Source: Ligula intestinalis (Eukaryota > Platyhelminthes > Cestoda > Diphyllobothriidea > Diphyllobothriidae). From it: DNA of 64,000 nucleotides. The translations under genes were made by a program, and so were the position numbers. The notes under the pieces were generated by a model. The model was given only the letters and a program-made list of their open reading frames with translations, had not been told where the DNA came from and ran no database searches. Shown piece by piece: positions 11,546 through 22,605 of this stretch. Positions within the stretch are counted from its first letter, which is position 1. Every line of letters begins with the position of its first letter. Location of the stretch: assembly GCA_036362985.1 (NCBI GenBank), contig JAYGXS010000006.1, forward strand, positions 16,586,443-16,650,442, read 5' to 3'.

Positions 11546-12013
11546 TTAACCATTTACATGCATGAGAGGGTATTGTAAGGCGTCGTATGAACGGTGTGTC
11601 TCGTATATCCTTTGCAACCTATCGTCCCTCCTTCTCAAGACAATATCCCTGTTGCCGTGCTGTGTTTCTGACATAATGACGGCCACCTCGTTGCATGCGG
11701 GAGCATTAAATCTTCGTTGGTATTCTCCACGAGGACGTTTATCGGCATCTATGACAAAAGTACAGTCAATGGAAGCGTACATGTCCAGGGTTGACTTGAA
11801 CCTGTAAACGTAGCTGTTGCGCTGGTGTAGTATGTCTTGAAGGGACATTATTATATGATGCTTTAAGCCTGGGTACACTCGGGATCGGCTTTGAGCCTGT
11901 AGGTTTATGTCTTCTACGAAATATATTTGTAGAAATTTCGGCTCGCCATCTGGAGGAGGTAGTAACGATCCAATCCGGTGGCAAACCTGGCCTTCCACCT
12001 TAAAGGTAGGCAT
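11546..12013 (-). mobile_element. Helitron-like N-terminal domain
   Basis: The frame starts with FKVEGQVCHRIGSLLPP and continues LQIYFVED, RRFNAPACNEVAVIM and the block RDIVLRRRDDRLQRI. These are the conserved steps of the Helitron N-terminal domain just upstream of Rep. It is in the same frame as the Rep block; a single stop at the 11546 end separates them. Confidence 0.88.
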
Positions 12014-12016
12014 AAA

Positions 12017-12726
12017 TCAAACCTCACGAACAACGTTGGCACCAAAGAAGGTCATTTTAAACACACCGTTGTATTTTCTAATATTATAAAGAAAATTCTT
12101 CGAGTCGTCAGTATTACCAGCAAGCAATGTTTGAAGTATTTCTGGCGGTGGGGGGAAGTTATTCAGTAGAACTTTGCCGTTGGAACAGCACATGTGATCG
12201 TCTAACCAGTCCATTTTTTCGCCTGACAATGTCCGCAACCTTCTACCATCTTCCCAATGGAAACATTTACATCATCCGCATAACCAAGACTTGGGTTGCA
12301 ATTGAGTGAAGCTTTCTCCCACACTTGAGAATTTATGGAAGCAACCGACGAACCAGAGTCGCCAAACCGTATGGAAATTAGTTGCAAACTGGAGTTTTCA
12401 GCATCGTTTGGGCGTTGATCTGCTCTCTGTGATGCTTGCATAGTCAGACGTGCACTTCTACGTCTGGGTGATTCGTTTTGCTGACGTTGCGAATCTCTTA
12501 ACCTATCTAGCTCTCTCCCTCTCAGGGTTTGGACCTCGGTTTCTTGGGAGAAGTTAATTTGATGGCGAATCGCGTCTTCGCGTCTTCTTTGCAGCATTTG
12601 ATCTTGGGTTTCTTGGGAGTGTCGATATCGCTGTCGTATGGCATTAGTCTCCAGGCGAAGCCATCTCTCTGCCTGTGATTCTTGCGAACGTTTATTAACA
12701 GTGGAAAGTCTCTTCTGTTCCTTCAT
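12017..12726 (-). mobile_element. Helitron N-terminus: repeat region and zinc-finger-like segment
   Basis: The frame at 12726-12202 begins with a charged region made of about three 23-residue repeats, each starting SQE(S/T) and ending in an IR- or LR-rich turn. It ends with CGHCQAKKW. A shifted frame (12238-12017) then gives CCSNGKVLLNNFPPPPEI and MTFFGANV. Together these are the Cys pairs and PPPP segment that precede the Helitron N domain. The frameshift between CGHC and CCSNGK is near 12205-12230. The charged repeats are probably coiled coil (inference). Confidence 0.82.
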
Positions 12727-12845
12727 TTGAACTTGTGTTCTCGCGGCTGCTCTAATTCATTTTATACCTCATGAGGTGAACCTACAAATAAGTTATTATT
12801 TTGAACAGAATAACATAAGGTAGAAAAGAAGTAAGTTTACAACTT

Positions 12846-12931
12846 TACCTTCAGTCACCAGTCCATCATCGTTTGTTGAATTGTTTGTGTTCAGAACATG
12901 CCTGACGTCATCACTGTTGTCCATAATGATA
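12846..12931 (-). other. possible short 5' exon of the Helitron
   Basis: A minus-strand ATG at about 12931 opens a 28-codon acidic, Asn-rich frame ending at a GTAAAG donor. A TTTGTAG acceptor lies about 70 nt downstream, just above the repeat region. The splice phase does not currently join to the SQE-repeat frame, so this is weak. Confidence 0.25.
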
Positions 12932-12959
12932 GTTTGTAAGGGTTTGATTGAAAGAGAAG

Positions 12960-13705
12960 GGATTTATTTGGTAGGCCATTCAACCTAACCTAAGAGCTAG
13001 CCGCATTGCTGTGGAGGGAGGGGGGGGGGTGGCGGTCTTTCAATCGGCCGCGTTAACTTACGCGTAAGTAAAGGGGAGGTCCAAGTGATAGTAGGTCAAG
13101 AGGTTTATGCTCAACCCATGCAGTAGTAACAAAGGGGTAAGAGGGAGAGAGAGGTGTAAATGGATCATGGGCATCAGATTCTAGTCATAATTGGGGACCA
13201 GCGAAATGGGGGTGGGGGGAGGGGGTGAGAGAGGAATGAGTTCGACAAGTAATGTCTTCCCATGGGCATCGTCTCAAGTTTTGTTTGGAGGTGTGAGGAC
13301 GCAAGGTGCCGACCTCTTGAGACGGTGTCGGTGGCGTTTGGAGGCTTGGTTTACGGTGAGTGAATTTGAAGCAGCTGTGCAAACACGGTTATAGCCCTTG
13401 CTACATTGGCGGGGGGTGACCTTTCAAGCGGCCACGACGACCTGGAAGTGACGACCCCTTCCCCACCCCACCCACCCCCCCGTGGCGTATTCATATCCGC
13501 ATTTCACGTCGGGCGCCATTTGAATCCTCCCGGGCATGGTAGAATGAGGGAGCAACGTAGAGACCGACACGCACAGGCAACCGAGAACGCGTGCCGACGA
13601 AGAAATCGTGGTACTAACATGCACGCGTCGAAGGCGCACAAGGCGTGTCAACCTGACTCCGGCGACCAATGATAACGGAGACACACACACAGAGCCAGTC
13701 ACCGA
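12960..13705. other. G-rich intronic stretch, no gene recognised
   Basis: Contains a ten-base G run near 13019-13028 and GGGGGTGGGGGGAGGG-like sequence around 13208-13227 that could form G-quadruplexes. The overlapping frames on both strands at 13185-13700 are compositional and carry no domain. Confidence 0.4.
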
Positions 13706-13708
13706 TTT

Positions 13709-13785
13709 TATTACGGCTGATGACGGCTAATAAGCCAGAAATGGCCATTCCGGTCTCCCTTTGCTTTGTCGGATCCACTTCTTCA
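13709..13785 (+). repeat. dispersed repeat R1, copy 1
   Basis: Shares GGCTAATAAGCCAGAAATGG and the following CCATTCC with copies at 14962 and 63924. It is probably the body of a SINE family. The frame at 13669-14007 runs through it and is not considered a gene. Confidence 0.65.
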
Positions 13786-14603
13786 TCATATCACTTTTGT
13801 CACTATGTGACGGTCATCGAGGGTTTGCGTTGCCAGCTCCTTTGCAAAGCGCAACTTAATTGTTCCTTGAGTAGATCGGTGAAACACCTGCATTCATTCA
13901 GATTAACGCCAGTTATTCTCAAAAATAAACAATACTATGCACACACCTATGGTGTGCAGTGTGGTTTAGCGGTGTTAAAAGTGCCTATGTTGTCTTTCAC
14001 TTCATAGGGCTAAAATTAGGGGAATGTTGACGTGATGGTGGGTAATTTTGATTCTATCAGACTGTGGTTCATCCACTAAAAGTGCAAATATGTTGAACAT
14101 AGTGGCTATCAAAGTATTTGGTCATCCGCGTCTTTGCAATGCTTGTCTGATTCGTTTTATAGGGTTTCACCCAAAGTCGTGTTTTCAACTCATTGAATGG
14201 TTAATGCAGTGACTTAGGACGATGTTTGCGTTGTTGGCCCTCCTGAGGAGCGCCGTCTTCAGGTAGCTTTTCAGTTAAGTAAAACATCGAAATAAGTGAC
14301 GGCCTCTGTCAGTGGGAGATAAATATGAGACACTTCAATCGTATGAGGTCAACCAATCTATGCTTCACACAAAGTACCAACATACTGCAAAATATCCCGA
14401 TCAATAAAAGCGAACGACAGCAGTTCAATTTAATTGCCTTGGTTTTTTTCAGATAACTAACCCTTTGACCCTGAATTATCTTCCAGTCTACTAGAGAAAA
14501 TTTTTACGGGGCTATATTCAGCCTTAGTTTTCACTAACGCAAATTTCCAGCAGTAAAAAAGAGGTAGGTAAGACAAATCTTGTTAACATGGTCTCATGGT
14601 GAC

Positions 14604-14690
14604 AAAAAGAGTTGAACGAGCGATGGCGATTTGTTGCTTTTGGCCACCAGACATGCTTTCACTACCTTCAGTAACCGGTGTCTCATAAGC
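14604..14690 (-). CDS. ABC-B transporter exon: NBD1 signature motif
   Basis: After a TTGTAG acceptor (14696-14691) a 29-codon phase-0 exon encodes AYETPVTEG followed by SMSGGQKQQIAIARS. This is the C-loop (LSGGQ-type signature) of an ABC nucleotide-binding domain, which contacts ATP bound to the opposite NBD. The preceding exon at 19472-19675 ends at the expected point (LPD), so the two are consecutive NBD1 exons. The donor is taken as GTCACC at 14603, which is weak; an in-frame stop follows if that site is not used. The next exon, with Walker B, was not found. Confidence 0.85.
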
Positions 14691-14961
14691 CTACAATGAA
14701 GGAGGATTCTGGATATCTATGAATAGGTAGCGAATCCCATTGACCGGATCTTAGTTTTCTCTAGGATCCGACAGATGCAGAAAACGTGAACTAATACTCC
14801 TTGAGCCACCATTACCCGATACAACTGAAGTGCAGTACGGGAGCCTGCCTCTAGTTCCGTATTTTTCGTTCTGCTAAGTGCTTTGAGCGTGCTACGTCTC
14901 CGCGAGGTGGCCTAAGGCATGGCCTCTAATCTATAGAACAATGGGATGGGATCTGGTGTGG

Positions 14962-15022
14962 TTGGCTAATGATGACGTCTAATAACCCAGAAATGGTCAT
15001 TCCATCAACCTTGTCTTTTTCA
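14962..15022 (+). repeat. dispersed repeat R1, copy 2
   Basis: Reads GGCTAATGATGACG then CTAATAACCCAGAAATGG and TCATTCC. It is a diverged copy of the repeat at 13709 and 63924. Confidence 0.6.
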
Positions 15023-15039
15023 TCAATGCTATACTTTCA

Positions 15040-17770
15040 ATGAAATTGGGTGGCCTCAAATATGAATGTCAGTCGAAAACTAAGTAACCGCAGCTGGTCT
15101 GAAAACGACTTTCGATCTCACCTCGGACAACTCGCCCTGCTCAGTGAGCGAAGAAGCCTCCATGAGAAATCATTGCAGTGGAGGGAGAGATGTCTTTGTT
15201 TACTTCCCTCGCCTCAACACTCGGTGATTTTGCGATAACAAGCTTTTGGGTGAAATACCCACGCATCCAGTATGTTATGTTTGTTTCTCATGGTATTACA
15301 CTGAACCAACACTACTGTCTGCTAGCGCTGCAGCGCTTGCGTTAGGCAGTGAGAAAAAACGGTCTTGCATTTGGACGTTCGACGGGATTGGCTGTCTCAG
15401 CATGAAGATGCGCCTGCCCACGCCGGGTTCAAATTTAACAGCTTTTGACAACAACCGGCATGACAACTACTTACCACCCAATTCCTGCCTTTAATAGCCC
15501 CCCTTTTATGCAATCCGGAGTATAATATTAGGATTAACTGGATATGCCAGGTACTGCAAGCTTCAGAATTAGTTTTTGGGGTTTAATAGAATGAAATAAA
15601 AACAACTAGCGTTTAATTTAAAAAAGAGACTGACATTTTATAAATTATATGGTAAGTTCAGTTAGAGTACATTAGATTGAAGCAGTCATTGCATTTTTTT
15701 GCTTTTGCGGACTTGGCTGATACAAGCATTTTAGACTCTCTGATCATGATCCTTTGACATATTATTTGGCAGAAAAAACAACAAATTTACTTGCCAACAT
15801 TCAACCGCAAGGTAATTTTGTGACCCTGTACGAAGTGTTAACGAAAAAGAGAGCAATTTAAATGGACACAAGTGACTTTCTTCGGTGATTAAATAGCCAT
15901 AATTCATTCGCAGGTGGCCCTCAAGATTGGACGTCTAGGCACATTGTGTGAAGCATTTTACACCAATCATTCCTTCATCTAACCTGCAGACTTTCCACCT
16001 TGTCTACTGACACGGCGACTGCGCAAAATGTGCGAACTGCACAAATCAGGATTTCACTTGGCCTTTGAACTTTGAATCTGAAACTCCCACTTTGCGAGAT
16101 AGCAAAAGTCTAGGTGACACTGGAAAGGTGAGCTTGCGAATCTAGACGATGCAGGCAGTGTAAAGCTGACAAGTTAGTTCAGATAATTATGTGCCCTTGG
16201 CTTAAAGAAGGAGTATGAGGGTGATTTTTATGACGTCGATTTCAGGCCACTATGACTAGAATTAATCCATCCTCCATAAGAGAAGGAGTTTGAAGCGGAG
16301 AATTTACCGGAAATTATCACATGGGAAGTGTAGAAAAATTGGGTGATTAATCAATTAATTACGAAGGCAGGTCATAAAACTCACTGACTTCCTACACTGG
16401 GAATTAAAAAAACCTTATCCGGTAGTAAGTAAGTACACATTACATGAAAAAAACACGTGAGCATGCTCTCCTCGCAATCACAAAACACACTAGTTGGATG
16501 TCTCATAACAGAACGGATTTATAGGTTGTATCTGCCAGAATACCGTCATTTAACGCATCTGAACTTAAGTAACAACTGGGAACCTGCACGAGAACTAGAA
16601 GAAAACCAAACGTTTAATTGTACTATTTAACGTCTAAAGCCTAAATAAGAGAAAACTTGTTTGTCCTTAATCCCCTTTGCATTTTGCCCTCTGCCAGATG
16701 CTGTTAGAACTGTATACTTCTCTGCGTGAGGTATCTTTACAAAGCCAGAAGTCTCAAGGACAGCAACTGCTTTACATCAGACAATTTTGCTCCCTTTATT
16801 CGGTAGGAAATATGCAAGGGTCCAATTTTCTATGAACTGTACGGTATAGACTCTAGACGATGGTACAAAGTGGGTTCAAAATAGCAGCAATTTCGTTATC
16901 CCTGGGCTTTCTCAATTGAATATTCTTTTCCTGTTTCTATGCTTGCCTAGTTAATCGTCACCTGTTTTTGATCTCTACTAGCATATTCGAAGAAAGACAA
17001 GCAGGTTGTCACACATACCAACCTGACCACTTTGACTTTCTTTAATGTAGAAAGGCACATACCAACATGACTTTAGCGCTGTCTTTTAGAAATTGCTTCC
17101 CTCAAACCCTAACAGTGATTAGATTACTGACACGAAAAATCAGTCACCAGCTGGCACTGAATTCCTCACTCTAAACTTTCAACTGTAAATAAGCAAAATT
17201 TGGCATAAAACAAATCCTAAATCGATTCCCGGAATATCTAACTGAAGATGTTTGTCTGCCCCAGCTCAATGACCCCTCAGAATAAAGTTCCGGTAACTTC
17301 TTCTGACATCCATCTGGAAACCGTCAAACAGAAGGTTTTAGGCATGTCGTTAACAGTTGACAGTATTTCTAACACATTTTAAAGTCCGGGGAAGGAAGAA
17401 GACGGTTGGAGAGTGCACACGTAGCATCGAAAGGGAGTTTTCAAAAAACAAGTTTTTTTCTTGTAAATTCGGTGGTTATCTGTTAACTAGCATCTCTTTC
17501 ACATCATTTGTGTGGTAATTTAAAAAATTCGTCTGACACGATCGACATATTCACAGACCTCAGCTCCTTAATCTCAGAAGAGAGGGAACCTGAACGAAAG
17601 GTGTCACCATCAAGCAAAATTTAATAGATTCTTTCCCTGAGGAGTACAGGCTGAATCTGTAAAGAGACAATGTCCCATTCACTTTTGACGATGAAATAGC
17701 ACTTGAAAACCGCCCAAACGTTGTTATCATAAGAACCTATACACTTAGTCGCATAAGGCAACTCTTTGGT
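15040..17770. other. large intron of the ABC transporter, nothing recognisable
   Basis: AT-rich, with only short chance frames (such as 15050-15238 and 15246-15494). No transposon motif or splice-bounded exon was recognised on either strand. Confidence 0.4.
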
Positions 17771-17774
17771 ATCT

Positions 17775-17800
17775 GAAGCCATTATAATGGCTTCGTCAGC
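17775..17800 (-). repeat. perfect palindrome next to CTGACGA, possible PLE tail remnant
   Basis: GAAGCCATTATAATGGCTTC is a perfect 20-base palindrome (17775-17794). In minus orientation it is led by CTGACGA. That resembles the first half of a hammerhead core and its stem II, but the GAAA half is absent. Confidence 0.35.
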
Positions 17801-18950
17801 TTATCTTGTTCTTCAAATCACAAGGACAGCCTAAAAAACGTCGGCCAATCACATAACACAAAGTGGACAGCCTCCTGATTACCCAACCATAGTGAACAAC
17901 AAAAGCTCATATTTCGAAAACAAATCGAATAAACTACTGTACTTCCTGTCTGCTAGGTGTCTGCAATGACAGCTCCCTGTAAAGCTAAGTAAAGACAAAA
18001 AGTTTATTCTACTGTAAACTTGTAACGTCCTACCTATTAAAAAAGGAAATGTTTGGCCTTTGAGAAAGACCTGAAGCTTGTAACATGATGAATCTCCACA
18101 CTCTGAGGCTTTGCGTAGGGTCTCTTGCCGGACTATAATCGCATGTGACGTAACCAAAGCTTCCACATACTGTCTCGCTCGGCAGTAGTTTGCTGCCTTC
18201 ACCCCCCTTTCAGAAATTACCCAGCTTGACTCGGTCCTTAAGTGCTTACCAATCCTGTTAGTAGGTTTCTAATAAAACCATGCGGATTCTATTTAATCCG
18301 GGATTAAATTACTGCTTGGGAATTGACGTTGGTGAGTGATCCACTGTTGGCTTAAATTGCTTGAATCCTTGCATAGGTTCGCTAAATGAAAGCAGACAGG
18401 CACGCAACTATCGAACTGAATTTCGCAGTCGGGTAGTTCACATTTACGCGTTGTGTTACAATAAAAAATCTTCCTAAAATGCCTTTCGTAACTACGGAAG
18501 CAAGTTAGTCACACGACTCACATGAAAGTACCTAGCTAAAAATTCCGTAGTTGTTAGAGTGTATTTTTTACCATTGCGCTGTTTCATATTCACTGCCACA
18601 TGTTCATATTTTTCCTTTTCATTTTTTTCTAAATTGTTCCGTATTTCTAAATTAACGTCCATCAAACGTGTGCGAAGACGTTTGAACAGAAAGGACATTT
18701 CCGGCAAACGATAATACAATGTATTACAACGTAATTCATATATATTTTAGAAGAGGAACCGCTATTTAAAAAGAATGATGTAAGTATTAAGCTCATAGGA
18801 GCAGAATTTCCTAACCACAGCAAGCCTAAGTATATAGGTCTGCAGGGCTGACTTGTATAGCCGTATAAACAAGGTATGGGGATAGGAACGTCCCGCTCAT
18901 CTAAAATAGCTGGTTTTGCAATAAATGCCAGTAAAAGGTAAATATGTCAG
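17801..18950. other. intronic, nothing recognisable
   Basis: Minus-strand frames at 17879-18202 and 18492-18719 carry no known domain. The latter is Asn/Lys/Glu-rich, as expected of AT-rich chance frames. Confidence 0.4.
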
Positions 18951-18954
18951 TGTC

Positions 18955-19130
18955 CTACTCCTAACACTATCTCTCAGATAGAATTAAACCGTAACCCTTG
19001 TCCTAGATCCTACAGGTAACATGAACCCAAACCTTAACTCTTCACATAGTCCTGACCCTACTTCCAAATTTGTCCATAAACTTTACCTTAAACGTCATAC
19101 TGACCCTCACTGTAAGCCTAAGCCTAATTT
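18955..19130 (+). repeat. degenerate CCTAA-type repeat tract
   Basis: About 170 bp rich in loosely repeated CCTAA, CCTGACC and CCTTAAC words, such as CTCCTAACACT, CCGTAACCCTTG and AAGCCTAAGCC. It looks like an old, mutated tandem repeat with a telomere-like unit. Confidence 0.55.
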
Positions 19131-19471
19131 CCCTGGACTATAGCGCAAAGCCGCCTATATTATGGCTGGGTCTCATTTCCGTGTCCTGTTTTGGTGGCCA
19201 TGCAAGCCATCACAACCTACAGGTCATTTAAATCTGTAGTCCTGTCTACCTAGTCCTGTCTACCTATGCCGGTTTCTAAATGTGAATAACCTTTGGGAAC
19301 ATGAGTTCTCATTACCTTCTGTGAAAATATGAACCTGTAGCAGACTTATCGCTGCATGGAAAGTATCTTTATCAAAAGGAACTTTCGACAATCAATCGCG
19401 CGATAAATACCAATACTGACAGAGCAGTGACCTGGAGAAAACTGTATGTGGAAGCGGTGGAAGGAACTCAC

Positions 19472-19675
19472 ATCTGGCAATGACAGAATGAAGTCATGCA
19501 CGTCGGCCATTTTAGCGGCTTTTTCAATGTCCGATTGAATGGCATTGGGCTGACCAAGAGCGATATTCTCGGCGACAGTGCCGCAAAAGAGGACTGGTTC
19601 CTGTGAAACGACGCCCAGCTGACTGAGGTACCACTTGATGTCCAGATCACGAATCTCCACCCCATCGATCACTAC
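19472..19675 (-). CDS. ABC-B transporter (P-glycoprotein) exon: NBD1 Q-loop
   Basis: A 68-codon exon, phase 0/0, between a CCTAG acceptor (19680-19676) and a GTGAGT donor (19471-19466). It encodes VIDGVEIRDLDIKW, then LGVVSQEPVLF with the Q-loop Gln that senses ATP gamma-phosphate, then TVAENIALG, EKAAKMADVHDFI and LSLPD. This is the segment between Walker A and the signature in ABC-B transporters. The signature follows in the exon at 14604-14690. The Walker A exon should lie upstream on the minus strand but was not recognised; a Tigger-type transposon starts 255 bp away. Confidence 0.93.
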
Positions 19676-19929
19676 CTAGGATCACAACATCGCAACATGA
19701 AATTTTTTAATTTAAAAGTGTCAGGGTTTCGGGGGTTTAAAGTTCTTATCCTATAGAAACTTTCTATCGGAGGCTGAAAACTTTAGTTATTTGCCAACGT
19801 TGATACAAGCTTTCAACACGGGCACATGGTTTGCCGCGTGTCCGTCACGGTTCAGAGGAAACGCATCGACACCTGTCCAGGTAAGCTTACAAAAACATCA
19901 TTTTAACCATGCACTGGCTGTTCGAAATA

Positions 19930-20961
19930 CAGTAGTCGCTGGTTACTAAGCCCACGGTTAATAGGCCCAGCCGCATATTAAGCCCAAATCAGCTTGGGAC
20001 GGAATTTTACATAGCAAAATCCGCCGGCTAATAAGCCCAGTCACCGGCTACAAAGCCCATTTTGCCAACAGGATAGAGTGAAATTCTCATCTCTCTGCGT
20101 GCGCAACTGGTTACATAATTTTGGCCAGTCTTACGCAAAACAAGATGCCGGATGTGATTTGTTTTCATTTTTCAAGCTACCTTTTGCGACACGCTGTTCG
20201 GACGGCAGCAGACATGATGGGTCAGGAGGACAAATCCCCAACACGAGAAAGCCGCTAGCGCAAAAGGCTAACGCGCGCGAACCGCAGCGCTGAGGACACA
20301 CACACACACAAAGGGAACAACGCATTCAGGCCCACGCTAGACGATGCCGACAGGCGTGGCCCAAACGCATACCAAGGTCATCTGGCTAGCCTCGCGAGGA
20401 AGATTTTCTTAAGTGGTTGAACATCGATGCAGATGTTGAAGTCACTGATGAAACAAGCGAGGAAGATTTTGAGCAGAACTTGGTCAATGAAATCATTCAG
20501 AGGGAAGAAGTGAAGAATGGAGGAGAGGCAAATGAGGAAGTTGCAGATGATTATGATGCAGATGAGGAGCCAGTTTCCACTGCTGTACAGATATGAGCTG
20601 CACTCTACACTCTGCAACGCGGTCTACAGGCCTCAGATTTCACAAAATTTGATGATTTCTGGTGCCTGGAGAAGGACATCAAAGAGCGAGTGAAGTTTCC
20701 TCCAAAACAATGACACTTGACCGCTTTTTTTAAATGTGTCGCAAATCATTTTTTGTTTTTGTTGTTACGTAAAATACAGACTAACAGCATTCTTCTCTTG
20801 TACATAACCAATCTCTACACGCAATACAGTACGCATGCAATGCATAGTGCCGATCCTGCGTTTGCTAATCAAGAACTAGGACTATCCATTTATTGCGCCC
20901 GCCGCTGATTAAGCGCAATTTGGTCTGGACCCGAGGTGGGCTTAATAACCGGCGACTACTG
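19930..20961 (+). mobile_element. pogo/Tigger-type DNA transposon with TIRs and TA duplication
   Basis: The left terminus starts CAGTAGTCGCTGG (19930) and the right terminus ends CCGGCGACTACTG (20961). Both are flanked by TA (19928-19929 and 20962-20963), the target duplication of Tc1/mariner-superfamily elements. The left end carries about five copies of a TAATAAGCCCA-like word within 135 bp, probable transposase-binding repeats. The interior keeps only the C-terminal end of a Tigger-like transposase (20393-20713); the DDE core is gone, so the copy is non-autonomous. A CA run lies at about 20294-20309. It lies just upstream of the NBD1 exon. Confidence 0.88.
20393..20713 (+). pseudogene. Tigger-like transposase C-terminal remnant
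   Basis: One frame reads EEDFLKWLNIDADVEV, then an acidic run with EEDFEQNLVNEII and DADEEPVS, a TGA at 20594-20596, then LYTLQRGL, FTKFDDFW and a final stop at 20711. The pattern of a WL-N-D motif, an acidic tract and a late paired helix matches the C-terminus of pogo/Tigger and jerky-type transposases, beyond the DDE domain. Its place inside matching TIRs supports the call. Confidence 0.65.
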
Positions 20962-20999
20962 TAACAATAAAATACCATGCCCTTACTCACAACCTGTAA

Positions 21000-21885
21000 G
21001 CCGTGTGAATAACATATGCAGGGTTGATTGACGTGTCGCCTTTTTAACAGCCGACTTTTTCACACGTCCCTTTATGGATCAGTATCTTACCTAGCACTTT
21101 CGTTAAAATGTTGCACGTTCTTTAAAGCTGGGACTGTTTGCCAAATCAATAGATATTCGGTCGTCAATTTTCGAGCGTAGATTCAAAGCTGATAATAGAA
21201 CTGGAAATGGTCTCATGGGCTGGAAAGCGTACCGGAGAAGTGTTTCTCTCCTTCACTTTCCAAACAGTATTACCCGCTGGCTAGATAAGAAGACGGCAAA
21301 TTAAATATAATTTTTTCTCCTAGTAAGATAAATCGGTCCCGCAGACGTTGACCACTAGCCGTAAATTTCAGCAAATAAACTAGTAAATATTCAACGTCTA
21401 TTGGCATGTATGTACCCAAACGGTAGAAAACAGAAAATAATTTTGGAAGCAAATCAAACATGCTCAATTGAATGGCGTAAATCACCAGCATAATTTCAAA
21501 AATTCTGGCTGTCTAAAAGAAGCTCTTCAGGGTTACTTAGTCTTTTAGGGGAATCGGTTAGAATTGTAGGTTTTATGGCGCTGCGATACCTCTCTTATTT
21601 TCTATAATGCATTGACTGAGAAAATATCTGAGCTTAGCTGGTAATTTGCGGCTGCAAACTAATTCCAATATACACATGCATTTTTTGAAAGGATTTTTAT
21701 TAAGATCCAAATATATTTTATAGAGGGCATATACTGTTTCTTTTACTAAGCCAGTAGAAAACGCTTTTGCTCAAATTTACTTTTTAAACTGGGTATCTAT
21801 TAATCCTAAAAGGTTTCATATTCTGACATTTTAGAGCCACGTTTTTTCATTCATGGAACATCGTATTTGACCATGCATTAATACT
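21000..21885. other. no recognisable gene
   Basis: AT-rich. Searched for the missing Walker A exon and TMD1 exons of the ABC transporter on the minus strand; none found. The minus frame at 21270-21491 has no known domain. Confidence 0.4.
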
Positions 21886-21887
21886 GC

Positions 21888-22435
21888 TTATAAAGTATAA
21901 TACATGATGCGCCTCGTTGTTCGGTCGATGTATGCTGCTCCACAGGAGCAAGTGAAAGAGTAAATGCACATGGATGTGGCCTTCAACGGGGGTCGGTCTT
22001 TATTTCCCAATCGTGGGAGGGGAGAGTTCGTGAAGAACACCCATAAGTTCGTCGTGGGAAAAGTGCTTGCGATTGCGGTCATCAGCCGTCGTTTTATATT
22101 TAGAGGAACCAAACTATAAAAGTTGGTGTATTTTCCCCTCCAGTTTTTCTTTCGGTTAATATTACGCAGAATAGATCCATAATCTTGTCTTCGTAGAATA
22201 ACATAAAGGAACACTATTTAATCGTTCACCTTAGTCTCTGCAGAGAGTTTGTGTGATGGATCAGCGCTGTTAAACTTCGCGAACAGGGCGTCAGTGTCAG
22301 CGTTATAGTCTGTCAAACAGAAGAGCTCATCCACATACCGACCGTAAAATGCAAAGCCATTGATGGTGTCCCTTAGACTCGTTTTCTCGATCTTGCCCAT
22401 AAAGAAATTTGCGAGAAAGGGCTGTATGGGAGCCT
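21888..22435 (-). mobile_element. PLE-3: fused RT palm and GIY-YIG fragments
   Basis: From the high end: FLANFFMGK and the RT catalytic stretch FYGRYVDELF (expected YVDD, here YVDE), then ALFAKFNSADPSHKL and a stop at 22218. Below it a second frame gives KYTNFYSLVPL and the nuclease start CIYSFTCSCGAAYIDRTTRR (YIG strand altered to YID). The sequence between the palm and the nuclease is shortened, so this is an internally deleted copy. At about 22431-22445 it joins a Gypsy LTR piece; exactly the same joint occurs at about 33040. Confidence 0.85.
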
Positions 22436-22605
22436 GCTGCGCTTATTTATTGTGCTTTCGTCCTGCCGGGGCTTACATCCATGCGATGTAATCTACTTCA
22501 CGATTCATCGGCCTTTCCCAAGTTATCAACCCTCTCGCTGCTTCACACGCGAGTACACTCAAAGGTGATCGATACTCCCGCCTCGTCTCGTTGGAGGGCA
22601 GCACA
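22436..22605 (+). repeat. partial Gypsy LTR (copy C)
   Basis: The reverse complement aligns throughout with the LTR segments at 28340-28505 and 32890-33040 (shared landmarks: GAGGCGG, TATCGATTACCTTTG-like, CTCGCGTATGAAG-like, GATAAATCGTG-like, CGCAGCAG). No Gypsy coding sequence adjoins it. On one side it is cut at the joint with PLE-3, on the other it runs into the start of LINE-1. Confidence 0.75.

Noticed and set aside
13185..13702. overlapping frames on both strands in G-rich DNA
   Set aside because: Stop-poor because of base composition; proline/arginine-rich translations without motif.
13669..14007. 112-codon plus-strand frame
   Set aside because: Runs through dispersed repeat R1; no recognisable domain.
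20078..20325. short frames on both strands in the Tigger-type element
   Set aside because: They do not contain transposase motifs; only the frame at 20393-20713 does.
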